DNA of 64,000 nt from Marisa cornuarietis (Eukaryota > Mollusca > Gastropoda > Architaenioglossa > Ampullariidae), in the NCBI GenBank assembly GCA_004794655.1, contig SMMW01000481.1:1-64000 (forward strand), read 5' to 3'. The position numbers were made by a program, and so were the translations under genes. This document shows, in pieces, positions 17,280 to 29,100 of the stretch (positions are counted from its first letter, which is position 1; every line of letters begins with the position of its first letter). The notes under the pieces were generated by a model. The model was not told where the DNA came from and made no database searches. It was given only the letters and a program-made list of their open reading frames with translations.

Positions 17280-17590
17280 CCAACATGTCATACAAACCAT
17301 ACAACAAATATCAAACATGTCATACACTCCATACAACAAATATCAAACATGTCATACATTCCATACAACAAATATCAAACATGTCATACACTCCATACAA
17401 CAAATATCAAACATGGCATACAAGCCGGAATACACTCCATACAACAAATATCAAACATGTCATACAAGCCGGAATACACTCCATACAACAAATATCAAAC
17501 ATGTCATACACTCCATACAACAAATATCAAACATGTCATACAAGCCGGAATACACTCCATACAACAAATATCACACATGTCATACACTCC
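17280..17590. repeat. Degenerate right edge of the satellite with 32-bp units
   Basis: At the right margin many units have lost the 12 bases AAGCCGGAATAC, leaving a 32-bp period (CATGTCATAC joined directly to ACTCCATACAACAAATATC). The last recognisable unit ends near 17590 at CACTCCACAG, where unrelated sequence begins. Divergent units at the edge are expected where unequal exchange homogenises the centre more than the margin. Confidence 0.85.
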
Positions 17591-17889
17591 ACAGAAAATG
17601 CAACATCCAACAGAAGGCACAAGTTTCACTGGAAGGCCAGCACACGCTCAAGTTCACTGATGAAAACATGAATCCCACACCACCGCGCAAGTCATGAAGT
17701 CCAAATCCAACAAGACAGTATCAATGGCCATCATGGACTAGCACATTGTCCAAGCCAGTTGTCTCCACACATATGTCCAGTTTCTGAAATACCCTCTTCA
17801 GCCGTCCGTCCAGTGCCGGGAAAAGGCTGTCTATCAAGACCGGGCGGATGGGGTCAGATCGCAACACCTCTTTCATGGCCCTGCTGCTG
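17591..17889. other. Unassigned sequence between satellite and LINE end
   Basis: About 300 bases of apparently single-copy sequence. A minus-strand open frame (17721-17936) crosses it into the LINE tail, but I recognise no domain and no good splice borders. Nothing further can be supported. Confidence 0.5.
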
Positions 17890-18514
17890 CTGCTGATGAT
17901 GATGATGATGTCCATTTGTAATGCGCAGGTATCCATTCAGAAGAATGCTCATTGCGCAGCAAGAACAAAATAAATAAAAAAATAAGAAGAAAAAAAATGA
18001 TAATAAATAAAGGAAATAAATAGATAAAACACCAGGAAAGTAAAAAATAAAGACAGAAGTGTTGCTTGGTTGTTTAAGTCCGTCTTAAATAAAGAGATGG
18101 GTCTTCAGTCTTTTTCGAAACGTGGTTTGAGAGGTGATGGTGGACAGTGACGATGGCGCAGAGCATTCCACAGTTTAGGTGCCGTGTTAGTGAAGGCCCT
18201 GGCTCCAGTGTCTTCTTGTTTGTGTCTTCCACTGCAGGGAGACAGAAGCGTGACTGGGAGCCAGAGCGCAGACCACGTGACGGCTGGTAAGGAGGAACTA
18301 CCTCTTGTAAATAGTCAGGAGCAGTTTTGTACATGCAGGACTGTGCAATCGAAAGCACTTTGTGGTCAACAAACAGCTGCAAGCTGTTCCAAGTGGACGT
18401 CCTCAACATGCAGCAGTCTTGTAGAGGAGCAAGGATGGCGACTTCATCATAATAAGGGTTGCCGAAACTCAAAATACGACGACGATACAAAAAAACAAAC
18501 AAACAAACAAACAA
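17890..18514 (-). mobile_element. L2/CR1-like LINE, 3' end with C-terminus of ORF2
   Basis: The minus-strand frame 18514-18074 reads through the typical C-terminal tail of L2/CR1-type reverse transcriptase ORFs: a YLQEVVPPYQPSRGLRSGSQ stretch, then remnants of the usual 'LWNALP' region (here decayed, CGMLCAIVT) and a final short LKTxLF-like end. Below it is an AT-rich 3' UTR that finishes in TGCGCATTACAAATG followed by (ATC)n at about 17892-17930, the usual end of this family. The element is 5'-truncated near 18525, next to a (CAAA)n run. It is a dead fragment; the subfamily needs a library comparison. Confidence 0.75.
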
Positions 18515-18525
18515 ACAAAAAAAGA
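18488..18525. repeat. (CAAA)n simple repeat
   Basis: A run of AAAC units at the 5' boundary of the LINE fragment. Confidence 0.9.
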
Positions 18526-18840
18526 CAAAACGACAGAGAGCGTCCCCTCAAGCCAGTTAGGCGAAAGGACGTCACTCTCATCCTCATGAGATGACGTCAC
18601 ATCTATGTTGATTGATATTATATGTATAATAATACATTTGAGTCAGAATGAAAGCAGAGCATTGTTCAAACGTAAAATATAGGTTTGATTTATTAAAATA
18701 TTTGTAAACGTTCTTGTTCGCAGCTCATGAAACATACTTAGTAATACAGATTATGTGATAAATACAATAATTTTACTGAATTTCACTTGTACTGAGCATG
18801 TACAACTACCAAAATAAAGCCATTCACGACTCGAATTTAC

Positions 18841-18930
18841 CTTTGCGAGACATACTGGCATAAAAGTACCGTCTCACTCTTGTGCATCCAAATGATTCAC
18901 AAGTGCATACCGTGGAAAATTCAGTTTGTT
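18841..18930 (-). CDS. Candidate extra exon of the MEGF-like gene
   Basis: On the minus strand a pyrimidine-rich tract ending TTTCTGTTTCAG is followed by 90 open nucleotides and then GTAAAT. The exon starts with two bases completing a codon and ends with one base, so it is phase 1-1 like every other exon of this gene, and would splice in frame after the exon at 19352-19480. It encodes about 30 residues with three cysteines (TVCTCESFGC within it) and a basic end. It is not a recognisable EGF module. Phase match and clean borders support it; absence of a domain keeps confidence low. Confidence 0.35.
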
Positions 18931-19044
18931 CTGAAACAGAAAAACAGAACGTATTGGTTTACTTTTTGTTTTAAAATGTTTAAAGTCCACAATTAGAGGT
19001 GAAAGGTGAAATTAAAATTTTTACTATTATTATAATGACTTTAA

Positions 19045-19086
19045 ATAATAATAATAATATTATTATTATTAATATTATTATTATTT
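19045..19086. repeat. (AAT)n/(ATT)n microsatellite, self-complementary
   Basis: A run of AAT units passes into ATT units, so the tract can fold on itself. It lies in an intron or 3' flank of the minus-strand gene. Confidence 0.9.
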
Positions 19087-19114
19087 TTCCGCAGTAGGGA
19101 AGTGTTTTTTAGTG

Positions 19115-19141
19115 GTCAGTCAGTCAGTCAGTCAGTCAGTC
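19115..19141. repeat. (CAGT)n microsatellite
   Basis: Six or so CAGT tetranucleotides in tandem. Confidence 0.9.
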
Positions 19142-19153
19142 CTTGTCGGGCAT

Positions 19154-19347
19154 CAACAATAAATATCTACAGCAAACAAGTAGTCATTAAGTTATAGTAT
19201 AATATCATATCAACAATAAATATCTACAGCAAACAAGTAGTCATTAAGTTATAGTATAATATCATATCAACAATAAATATCTACAACAAACAAGTAGCCA
19301 TTAAGTTAGAGTCTAATATCATATCAACAATAAATATGTACAACAAC
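19154..19347. repeat. 57-bp tandem repeat, about 3.4 copies, abutting an exon
   Basis: Copies begin CAACAATAAATAT at 19154, 19211, 19268 and 19325, an exact 57-bp period. The fourth copy is partial and runs to the 5' splice site of the EGF exon at 19352-19480, so on the minus strand the array starts directly in the intron downstream of that donor. Confidence 0.9.
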
Positions 19348-19351
19348 TTAC

Positions 19352-19480
19352 TGTCACACATGTCACCCTCCCAGTTATGTCGACAGCTACACTTCCCGTC
19401 CATCCTGTTGCACGTGCCTCCATCACACCCTTGTGAACAGGTAAACGTGCAGTTGTGTCCCCAGTATCCCCGAACACAAC
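19352..19480 (-). CDS. Exon 7: EGF-like module, type B
   Basis: Acceptor TTCAATAAACAG, 129 nucleotides, donor GTAAGT. It encodes 43 residues with eight cysteines, starting CVRGYWGHNCTFTCSQGC and ending CSCRHNWEGDMC, a textbook MEGF/laminin-type EGF module. Last secure exon of the gene in this window. Confidence 0.87.
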
Positions 19481-22400
19481 CTGTTTATTGAAATGTAAGG
19501 TCAAGGAATGTTAGTTATACTTTCAAATGTGAAGAGTTTCATGAAATATCACCAACAGAAGTTGACTAAAGCAGTTGATTTAGAAGAATACAAGTCTGCA
19601 TTCAACAGGCACACGGCTCTGAATAATTGTGTAGGAAAGAAGTCAGGTTCCGAAATATTGTGTTGATGAACGTTGTTGGCTGTGCGTCTTAGCAAGACTT
19701 CAAGCATCACAATTTTTCTGTTGTACGTTTCAAACAAACTGTTAGTGGCTGATGGTCATAAGTATTTGTACAACTCATTTGATTGCTTCTCTTGATCTGG
19801 TTCATGTACTTGTTAAGATCCGATTTGACTTCTTTGCCGCAAACAATAAAGAATGTCCGTATACAAACAGCAAGACCTTAGAAACAGTACTGAGTTATTG
19901 CATCCAGTTTGGAGATGAGGTAGTAAGTACAGGTGCTTTCAGAGGTTTGCTACGTAAATCATTTTCATTTATCAGTTTTCATCTAACAGATCTTTAACAG
20001 AAAAATAATTTGTTATATTAGACTAATGCTTACTAAGACAATGACTGCTTAATCCTACGTCAATACTTTGAATGCCTATGATTTCTTTTGATAGACATAA
20101 CTGAAATAAATAAAACCAAGTACCTGACAGACATGTACCATTGGTATTGTTGCAGGTGCCCTGGCAAGTTTTACTACATGGCTGACAATTCTCACCCCTC
20201 ACGGGGGCAGCCCAGTATCCGTCGACACACTCTGAAAAATTAACTCAGTGGTTATATATGTTTTATAAGGCTAAGAATGCTGTGATATACACTGTGATAC
20301 ACACTACACTGTGATACACTGTGATACACACCACACTTCGATACACACTGTGATACACACCCCACTGCGATACACACTGTGATACACACCACACTGCGAT
20401 ACACACTGTGATACACACTGTGATACACACTACACTGTGATACACTGTGATACACACCACACTGCGATACACATTGTGATACACATTGTGATACACACTA
20501 CACTGTGATACACTGTGATACACACCACACTGCGATACACACCACACTGCGATACACATTGTGATACACACTACACTGTGATACACACCACACTGCGATA
20601 CACATTGTGATACACACTACACTGTGATACACACCACACTGCGATACACACTGTAATACACACCACACTGTGATACACATTGTGATACACACCACACTGC
20701 GATACACACTGTGACAGTAAAGAATGTGAGAATGGGAGTTAGTTCCCTTTATGTAGTAAGATGCAAAACTAGTCCCCCTTGAATGAAATTAGAGGAATGG
20801 GAGTATGATTCATCGTACGACTGAGTTAAGTAGTCACAGATTCCCTGTAAGGCAGCTGAGTTGATTGGATTTGATTCCCCGACCTAACGCCCTAGTGTAA
20901 GGACATAGGAGACTGTACTGTGTGAAAGCGAGAGGGGAGTAGACCTAATTCCTTGCCTAGCCATGGTATGGAATGTTTTTTTGTTGATTAATCTTTGTAA
21001 TAGTCTTTTTTTTTACTGCTTGGCCTGGAGAGAATGACGAGCGTTTATGATATTTGATGGTTCTAGGAAATAACTACGATAGCTGTGAAGGTAGAATATA
21101 ATGTGTCAATGCATTGGTGTGAGTGCTCATGAAAGCATAAGTATTTTCAGGAATTAGTTAGGGGGTCGAGAAGACTGGATGAAGATATCGTATTGGAGTA
21201 TTTGAGAATTTTGCCTGCTACGAGGTGTGGGAACCTACGACCAAGAAGTACCTAGTCTTCAACGTGCTGTGTGCCCTACGACCAGGAGTATATTGTCGTC
21301 AGTGAGCTGTGTGCCCTACGACCAGGAGTATATTGTCGTCAGTGAGCTGTGTGCCCTACGACCAGGAAGTATATTGTCGTCAGTGAGCTGTGTGCCCTAC
21401 GACCAGGAAGTATATTGTCGTCAGTGAGCTGTGTGCCCTACGACCAGGAAGTATATTGTCGTCAGTGAGCTGTGTGCCCTACGACCAGGAAGTATATTGT
21501 CGTCAGTGAGCTGTGTGCCCTACGACCCGGAGTATATTGTCGTCAGTGAGCTGAGTGCCCTACGACCAGGAGTATATCGTCGTCAGTGAGCTGTGCGCCC
21601 TACGACCAGGAGTATATCGTCGTCAGTGAGCTGTGCGCCCTACGACCAGGAGTATATCGTCGTCAGTGAGCTGAGTGCCCTACGACGAGGAAGTATATTA
21701 CCTTCAAAATGCCGTGTGCCTGACCCCAGGGAGTACTGTCCTCAGCGTGCGGATCATGCCACGTCAACAGGAGCAAGGGACTTGGATACTAGGTGATCCC
21801 TGAGAAGCGCCGACTACTCGTCGGAAGGGAGATAATTCTATGTGTGTATTAGGGAATGAATGCGAAGTGGACCAGGAACAGCATGTAAGTTTGGTCTTTT
21901 CCTACTTGAAATCAGACTATCGTTACGGGACGCGTTTTATTTACGTCCCTTTCTGTTGGAGAACTGATGAATTGGAACATTAGAGGAGAGTCGGATTGGT
22001 AGCAGTAAGAGTTGGTTGTGATTGACGGTCGATAGATGGTGACGTTAGACTGTTGTATGCTCGGCTATTGGTGTATCTTGATTCAGGCTTGATTATTGGT
22101 ATATTGATTTATGTTTGACTACTGATGTATCTTGATGCCTGTTGAATTAGTTATACAGTGAGTTACTCTTGATTATTGATCCCTATGCAACTTAGTTAGA
22201 ACCCTACCTGAAATTACACAGCTAGAGAAACCCACGTACAGATCTTTGTTGGTTTTATGTTCTTTGTATGAGATCCGGAGCAACCTCCTCAGACACTTGT
22301 TCTCGAATGCCTGGATTCTCCTTTCCCTGTCGGCGAGCAGAGTCCACGTGTCGCATCCGTAGAGCAGGATCGGCACTACCAGGGTTATCTTGTGGCTATG

Positions 22401-25400
22401 GCAGCTCCTATCTAGCCTAGCCATTGCTGCTGTTGCGATCCTGATGCGGATATCTTGCGTGGAGCTGCCGTCCTTGGAGAGGGTGGCTCCCACGTACTTG
22501 AAGCTGCTTACCTCTTGGAGCTGTACCCTGTTCATAAAGATATCTGCTTTGCCGTTGCCATTGATCATAACTTTGCTCCTTTCAGTGCTGGTCTCCATTC
22601 CATATGCGTTTGAGCTGTCTGTCAGTCTGTTGGTGAGGTCTTGCAGTTCTGCTCTCGGTACTTAGTTTGTATAAATTAAGTTTTCTGATGAGCAGATTGT
22701 GATCTATAACATCGAAGGCTTTGGCAAAGTCAACAAATAAGGCAGCAGAAAAATGATTGTCATTAAGGTGTGTTGGAAAGTAAGATTTATCAATTACAGA
22801 GGCTATACAGGTAGGTCAGAGTTTCACCAATGGCCGGTGCTGAGTTAAAATTTTATTGTCGATGCTGTCAGACCCTCTGGTGTTAGTATCTTTGCGTTGG
22901 GTAAGTGCTTGATATACTTCCAACACACTCATCGGGGATGAGAGGGATTACTGTACTTTGTTTTGAGTTCAAGAAACTTTGTAATCTGTCTAGTTTGTTT
23001 TCTTGTGACTTGTCGTGGGAGACTACCCTAGTAGCAATTCCTGCAAAATGTGGTTCAGTTCGTTAGGAGGTATTGTAATTGTAAGAAAGGTTTGTCTAGA
23101 CTTGTTCGTTAATTGATTGATGGCTTTCCAGATCAGTTTAGTGTTCTTCTTACATTCTATGAGTTTGCTGAAGTAGTTTTTCATCTTGCTTCGTTTCATA
23201 GCGGTGACAACGTTTCGTTGTTTTTTGATTTCTGTTTCTTGGCCTCTCTTTTTAAAGGTGTCTCTGACATTGATAACCGCCTGGAGTTCCGAGTCGAACC
23301 AAGCGGGCTTAATGTTGTGTTTAACACGTCTGGTTCGCAGCGGTACATGTTTATTGTATATTAGTAGAAAGTGGTTGTGCCAGTAGGCGATGGCATCCTC
23401 TGGGTCAGTCATATCATATATTTTGTTTAGGGGGGAGTTGTACAGATCAGCTACAAATTTAGATTCCACAAAGTTTTTGAAGGAGCGATATGTGATAGTT
23501 TTGTGTGAACTTCTGTGAATTTTGGTTCCATTTTTGCACCACGTCAAGCAGACAGGGAAGTGGTCGCTACAGTCTGTCGGGGGCACACAGACTTCTAGGA
23601 TGTTGCGTTGGTTACTGATGTAGATGTGGTCAATGAGTGTTTGTGAGGTGATAGTCACTCTTGTTGGGGTGGTTACTAGTTGGGTGAGGTTTGATAGACT
23701 AATCTTTTCCATCCATTGTTTATTCGGTTTCAGGCGGTCAATGTTGAAGTCCCCTAGTAGCATATATTCTTTAGATTCAAGCAACACAGCATCTAACATG
23801 GCGCTGAAGTGGTCTGTCCATTCGGCCCGTTCGTTTGGGTTTCTATAAATAAATCCGACAAGAAGTGGAGCTGTATTTTTTAGTTCTATTTTTAGTTTTG
23901 ACTCTACTTTGGAGTTTTCGAGGTGGTGCAACCGCTTAGTGTTGAGTGAGGTGCTGATGTAGGTGACTAAACCAGTTTCAAGTTTGCGGTCTGGATGCCG
24001 ACATTCTAGTGTGTACCCGGGGTAGAAATATCGTTGTGTGATACAAGTTCCGTTACCCGGGCTTCGGACAGGGCAAAGATATGGAAGGAGGTTCCAAAGT
24101 TGAATATAAGTGTTTCTACCTCGGGTATTTTGTTAAGGGCACTGTTAATGTTTAGGTGACCTATGCGAAGCCCATCTTTAGTAGGCCACTTTTTGTGAGA
24201 TCCGATAATACATTCATGACTCATATTATTTTAAGCAACTGTCTGGCTGAAAAACAGAGGCGTAAGAGATTGACAAACTTATGACATGCGCAGGCTTAAA
24301 TCACCCAGAATGTTTGAACTGCCCCTTTTGTCCTGATACAGCTGAAACTGAAAAGCATTTACTTCTTGTATGCGCTAAATATATGAACCTTTGTAAACAT
24401 TATACTTTAAAAATACTGTAAGCATCCTTTCTTTTCATTTCACACTCTTGAAGCCAGATACCAAAATACTAATTACAGTACGCCCTGCCTTTCCGGTCTA
24501 AAAAGCAACGGACCTAAGAAAAAGTTGTGCTGTTAATTAAATAAAATTTTAAATGGTGGTAAGTTTAAAAAACACAAAAATATGTCATTTATTTAAAATC
24601 TACAATGTACTTGAATTCCAGGATACTATTTTTCAGGGGATGAATTAAACAAATAACTACGTTTAAAAAAAAGTATCAAGCAAATAAAGACAAAAATGAA
24701 AAAAAAAATAATCAGTTTCTTCCCAGTTTGTTGACTGAGCTGGCTAGTCACAACTGGAGAAGGCAAATAAGAGATTACAGCGGACTAATGCAGCTGGTAA
24801 ACACAAAAATGAGTTCTCGTCTGGAGATCAGTTAACGTCGCCAAACAGCAGTTCACACGGTGTTTGTTTTACAACTCGGTGGAGATCGGGCAATAGCCCC
24901 GCTGGATAGGCAACTACAGTACAGTTCAAGAAGTTTAGTCAGTATTTCTAGGACTGCCTGTTGCAAGCAAGTATGTGGATCACCCTTTCAACAGCGGCAC
25001 CGGTTGGTGTGGCTAACCTTGGCTGTGTCTTAGACACGCTTTGATGGCTCTCACGCCCTCATTTGTCGCCCTGTGTATCGGCAGAGGGACGGGAGTCGTC
25101 TCACCATCACGCATGTTTGTCTAGCAATGTGACTGACTGACTGACTGACTGACTGACTGACTGACTGACTGACTGACTGACTGACTGACTGACTGACTGA
25201 CTGACTGACACATTCTATTCTTACGTTGGCCCAGCTGACACCTGGGTGACTGTCACATAAAAGACACAGTCCTACATACAAAAGCTTAACACTTTGCCTT
25301 CAAACCCATGTACTGCCTAAAGTGATCAGCACTCGGACAGTCCACGCAAAAATAATAATAATAATAAACCTTTGCCGGCACTGCTTTTTGTGCCAGGGTT

Positions 25401-25462
25401 ATTGTACAAGAGTGACAACTGTATCATATTTTCTGGTAGGCCAGATATACACCATACAAGCC

Positions 25463-25497
<35 letters not shown>

Positions 25498-26052
25498 CAC
25501 ACACACACACACACACACAACACACACACACACACACACAGAGTGAAAAGGGGACTCAGACAACCTAATAGTAGATGAAGATGAAGGTAGCCGACAAACA
25601 GACGATGAAGAAGAATGACATCACACTATGGTTAGTGACTCATTGCTCGTTAATTTAGTTTTTCAAACTGCAGCTGACCATTACAAAAGAGAGAACTTTG
25701 AGGAACATCTACAACATTGGAAAAGGGAAATGTAACGGAAAAAAGCAGAGGTTTTTCAGTAGCGCTTTTATATACAGTAGCTAATAATGTTGTATATTGA
25801 TGATACATATATAACGTGTTATTACTCACACAGGCAAACATTTACTGTTACCAGTGTATTTGTATGTCTACACTTGTCGCCTGTGGAAATTTGTCCAATA
25901 AAAAAGGTCCTTTCATCAGTCCATCAAATTTATTTCGCGATCTTTGTTGCTATACAATTTCTCAAGGTGTCAAAGGTGTAAAATACAGTAAGTTTGCTCA
26001 ACTGAAGCAAAAATACAGTCAGAGGTCATTTGAGAAAACCGTCTAGCTAATA

Positions 26053-26115
<63 letters not shown>

Positions 26116-29100
26116 CGCGCGTGTGCGTGTGCACTGACAGCTTGACTTCTCTCCCATAAATGTTTTCTTACTTGTACACAACAACGGAGGCTCCCAGTGT
26201 GGCCGACACTGACAAGACCCGTTATATCTGTCGCATGATGTTCCATCTACACACCCAAGTCCACAGGATTCTGTGCAGTTGTGTCGCCAGTACCACATAT
26301 TGCAACCTGTTCACGAGACAAATGAGGCCAAAGATTATGAAGTAGAACAATACTAAGACTTAAATTAAGTACATGCCCTTAAAATTGTGGTGTTTGTGAC
26401 AAATCACTAACAGAACTTGACTAAAGCTGTTAATTTGAAAAAAATACAAAAAGGCATTCAACAGCCACACGAAATCAAGTGAGAGGAAGGAAGACAACGT
26501 TGGGAGGAAAGTATTGTGTGATTTTATAGGAGGAAGACAACGTGTGCGAGGAAAGTATTGTGTGATTTTATAGGAAAGAAGACTTTTGATGTCAGGTTAC
26601 TCTTGTTCCGAAACTGTGTGTGATGAACGTTGTAGGCTGTGCTTCTGAGCCAAAGTTCCAGCTTCAGAAATTTTGCCAACATGAATATTCATGACTATCA
26701 AGTAGTTATGTGATAAAACTTCGGCTGTTTGTAATTATAATTAGTGTTTATATTGTTAAATAGCATATAAATATATTTTGCACTTTATAGTTATCAGAGT
26801 CTCACAAAATATAAAGTATACATGTATATTATTAACAACGCTCACTCGCGCTAATGTTCCCACGTGTTTCTGTTTGTGCCATGTAAATACAGCGAAATAA
26901 AGTCTCCCGCTCTCTGGTCTTCACTGGTCCTTAGTTACACATCTTCACGTTTTGTCACAAGTTTTCCAGGTAAAAGTATCCACATTTTAAATATTCATTG
27001 ATCAGTATCTGAAATTGTAGCAAAGATGAGCGATTCCTACTTAGCAAACTTAGCGACACACCGATAGAAATGACCCTCGGGACATGGCTGTGTGCTGGTC
27101 TCAAGCAAGATCCAGACTTCAAAGAAAGGTACAAACCAACAACGAAATTTACTTTTCAAACAGTGTTTGCTTGACTCCATGCATTAAGTGTGTTTAGGTG
27201 TCACTAGAACACTTGTGCTGTGTGAGAGAGACTGCTATTGTTGCTATGTGAGAGAGACTGGTATTGTTGCTATGTGAGAGAGACTGGTATTATTGCTATG
27301 TGAGAGAGACTGGTATTATTGCTATCTGAGAGAGACTGGTATTATTGCTATGTGAGAGAGAGACTGGTATTGTTGCTATGTGAGAGAGACTGGTATTATT
27401 TCTATCTGAGAGAGACTGGTATTGTTGCTATGTGAGAGAGACTTGTATTGTTGCTGTGTGAGAGAGACTGCTATTGTTGCTATGTGAGAGAGACTGGTAT
27501 TGTTTTTTTTTTTTTTTTTTTCATAAGTTTTATTTCATGTCACAGTGTATTACAGCAGTGCCATAGCACATAGAAAATAAACAGAAAAAGCACATAGACA
27601 ACCAGAAGAAACAAAGCACACACACACATACACACGCAAATTGATGTAACATCTTTTTGCATCATCTTCCCTCATTCCTCATTTTTTCTACCTTTGCTTG
27701 CATATAATGTACAAATAAAATTACATTACATGAAGTAACCTGTCACCATCACTCTTCTATAAACAGGTTCTTATACAAATTCACATTAAGTCTAAAGCAG
27801 TAAGGTCCATATCTTTAAAGCTACCCCATTCTATTTTAATCTTTTGGATTAATCTTTAGCATTATACACTTTATAAGTTAATGTTCTAAATACTTCATAA
27901 TAAATCTGACAGATTCATCAATAATAGTACAAACAAGCTGCCATGATCCTTTTCAAAGGGAAAAAAAGCATTTACATAGAACTTATTAATCAAATGAGAG
28001 CAGCAACATTCTTGTAGAGATTAACACCAACTGAAATCTACTTTGTTGCACAATTGACCCTTGGATTGCTCAGAAAAATGATTGCCATACTGTACACTGT
28101 GATCAACCCCATGCAGTACTGCAGGAGGAAGGATGAAGCCAGCAAATTTGGTAAAAATGTAACATGCCTGCAACCGGCAACAAGAAACATTAGATGGTGG
28201 AAAATATTTATATCCATATGTGCACTTTGTCATTTAAGTGTATGGCAACCCCACATGGAAAGATCAGCACCTTGTAATCAACATGCTGTCATTAACAAAC
28301 AAAAAACATACAGGTAGAAGTACACATTAAGCAATCATAAGAATTTTTTTTTTTTTTCATGGTGTGCATTTACCAAGGTGTGAAGAGATTTCTATATGGT
28401 TCCCATTGCTGATCAAAGGTTGCTAATTCCATGTTGCTAAGAGCTATATGTCTTTCCACTTTCATTTGTCTGTGTAATTCTTGTAAGAAGTTATATATAT
28501 TTAGAATTCTTGTGCTAAATCTTGATTTATATATGTAGAACTTTGCCAGTATTATTATGCTGTCCATTATTTTATCAGTCTGGGTATTTTCACTATAGCC
28601 AAATAAGATAAGTGTAGTAGTGAATTTGAAATCATTAACATGTTTACAGTTATTATTGATTCTCTTTTCTAGCGCTTCCCAAAATTCTTGGACTAAGTTA
28701 CATTTCAAAAATAAATGTTCAATCGTCTCTTTTTCTTGGTTACAAAAGGTGCATAGGTTGTCGTTTAAAACTTTCATCTCTTTTAAGATAATATTTGTAG
28801 CCAGTACCCTATGAACCAATCTAACCTGGAACCATTTATATTTAATTTCTTGAATTTTACTTATTTTCAAAAATATCCTTTTAAAGTCCAATTCGCTCTG
28901 CAGCTTTTTAGTCCATTTTTGGCAACAGTTTGGTACATACTCATTATCATTTAATATATTATAGTAGGGTTTTGAACCTTTCCTTTGGGAAAGAATTAGT
29001 TTTACAGAGAATTGTAATTCGGTTTTTATGTTTTCTTCTATGGGTACATTTTTATGCTTTAAATACTTTTTCACTGCTTCTTCACAACTCAGAAATTCCA

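Larger units (their letters stand above)
1..17590. repeat. 44-bp satellite array, about 400 copies, open at left edge
   Basis: The first 17.6 kb is a head-to-tail array of a 44-bp unit beginning CATGTCATACAAGCCGGAAT and continuing ACACTCCATACAACAAATAT plus CACA. Common variants are a 42-bp unit lacking AT before GTCATAC, units with CTGG for CCGG, and units ending ATCAAA, ATCCAA or ATCACCA. Because 44 is not a multiple of three, a reading frame steps through all three registers every 132 bp, giving a 44-residue protein period. Few registers contain stops, so open frames of up to 816 codons appear by chance, for example 13286-15736. There is no sign of codon-level constraint, since single-base indels are tolerated throughout. 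The array starts before base 1. I call it non-coding satellite DNA; transcription cannot be judged from sequence. Confidence 0.97.

Noticed and set aside
1..17590. CRISPR-like array
   Set aside because: Units are contiguous tandem copies with no unique spacers, and the context is a eukaryotic genome.
20252..20707. Minus-strand frames rich in Tyr, Val, Cys, His and Ser
   Set aside because: Translation of the GATACACAC minisatellite; no start context or domain.
25131..25209. Possible Ser-Val-Ser-Gln repeat protein on the minus strand
   Set aside because: Pure (GACT)n microsatellite translation.
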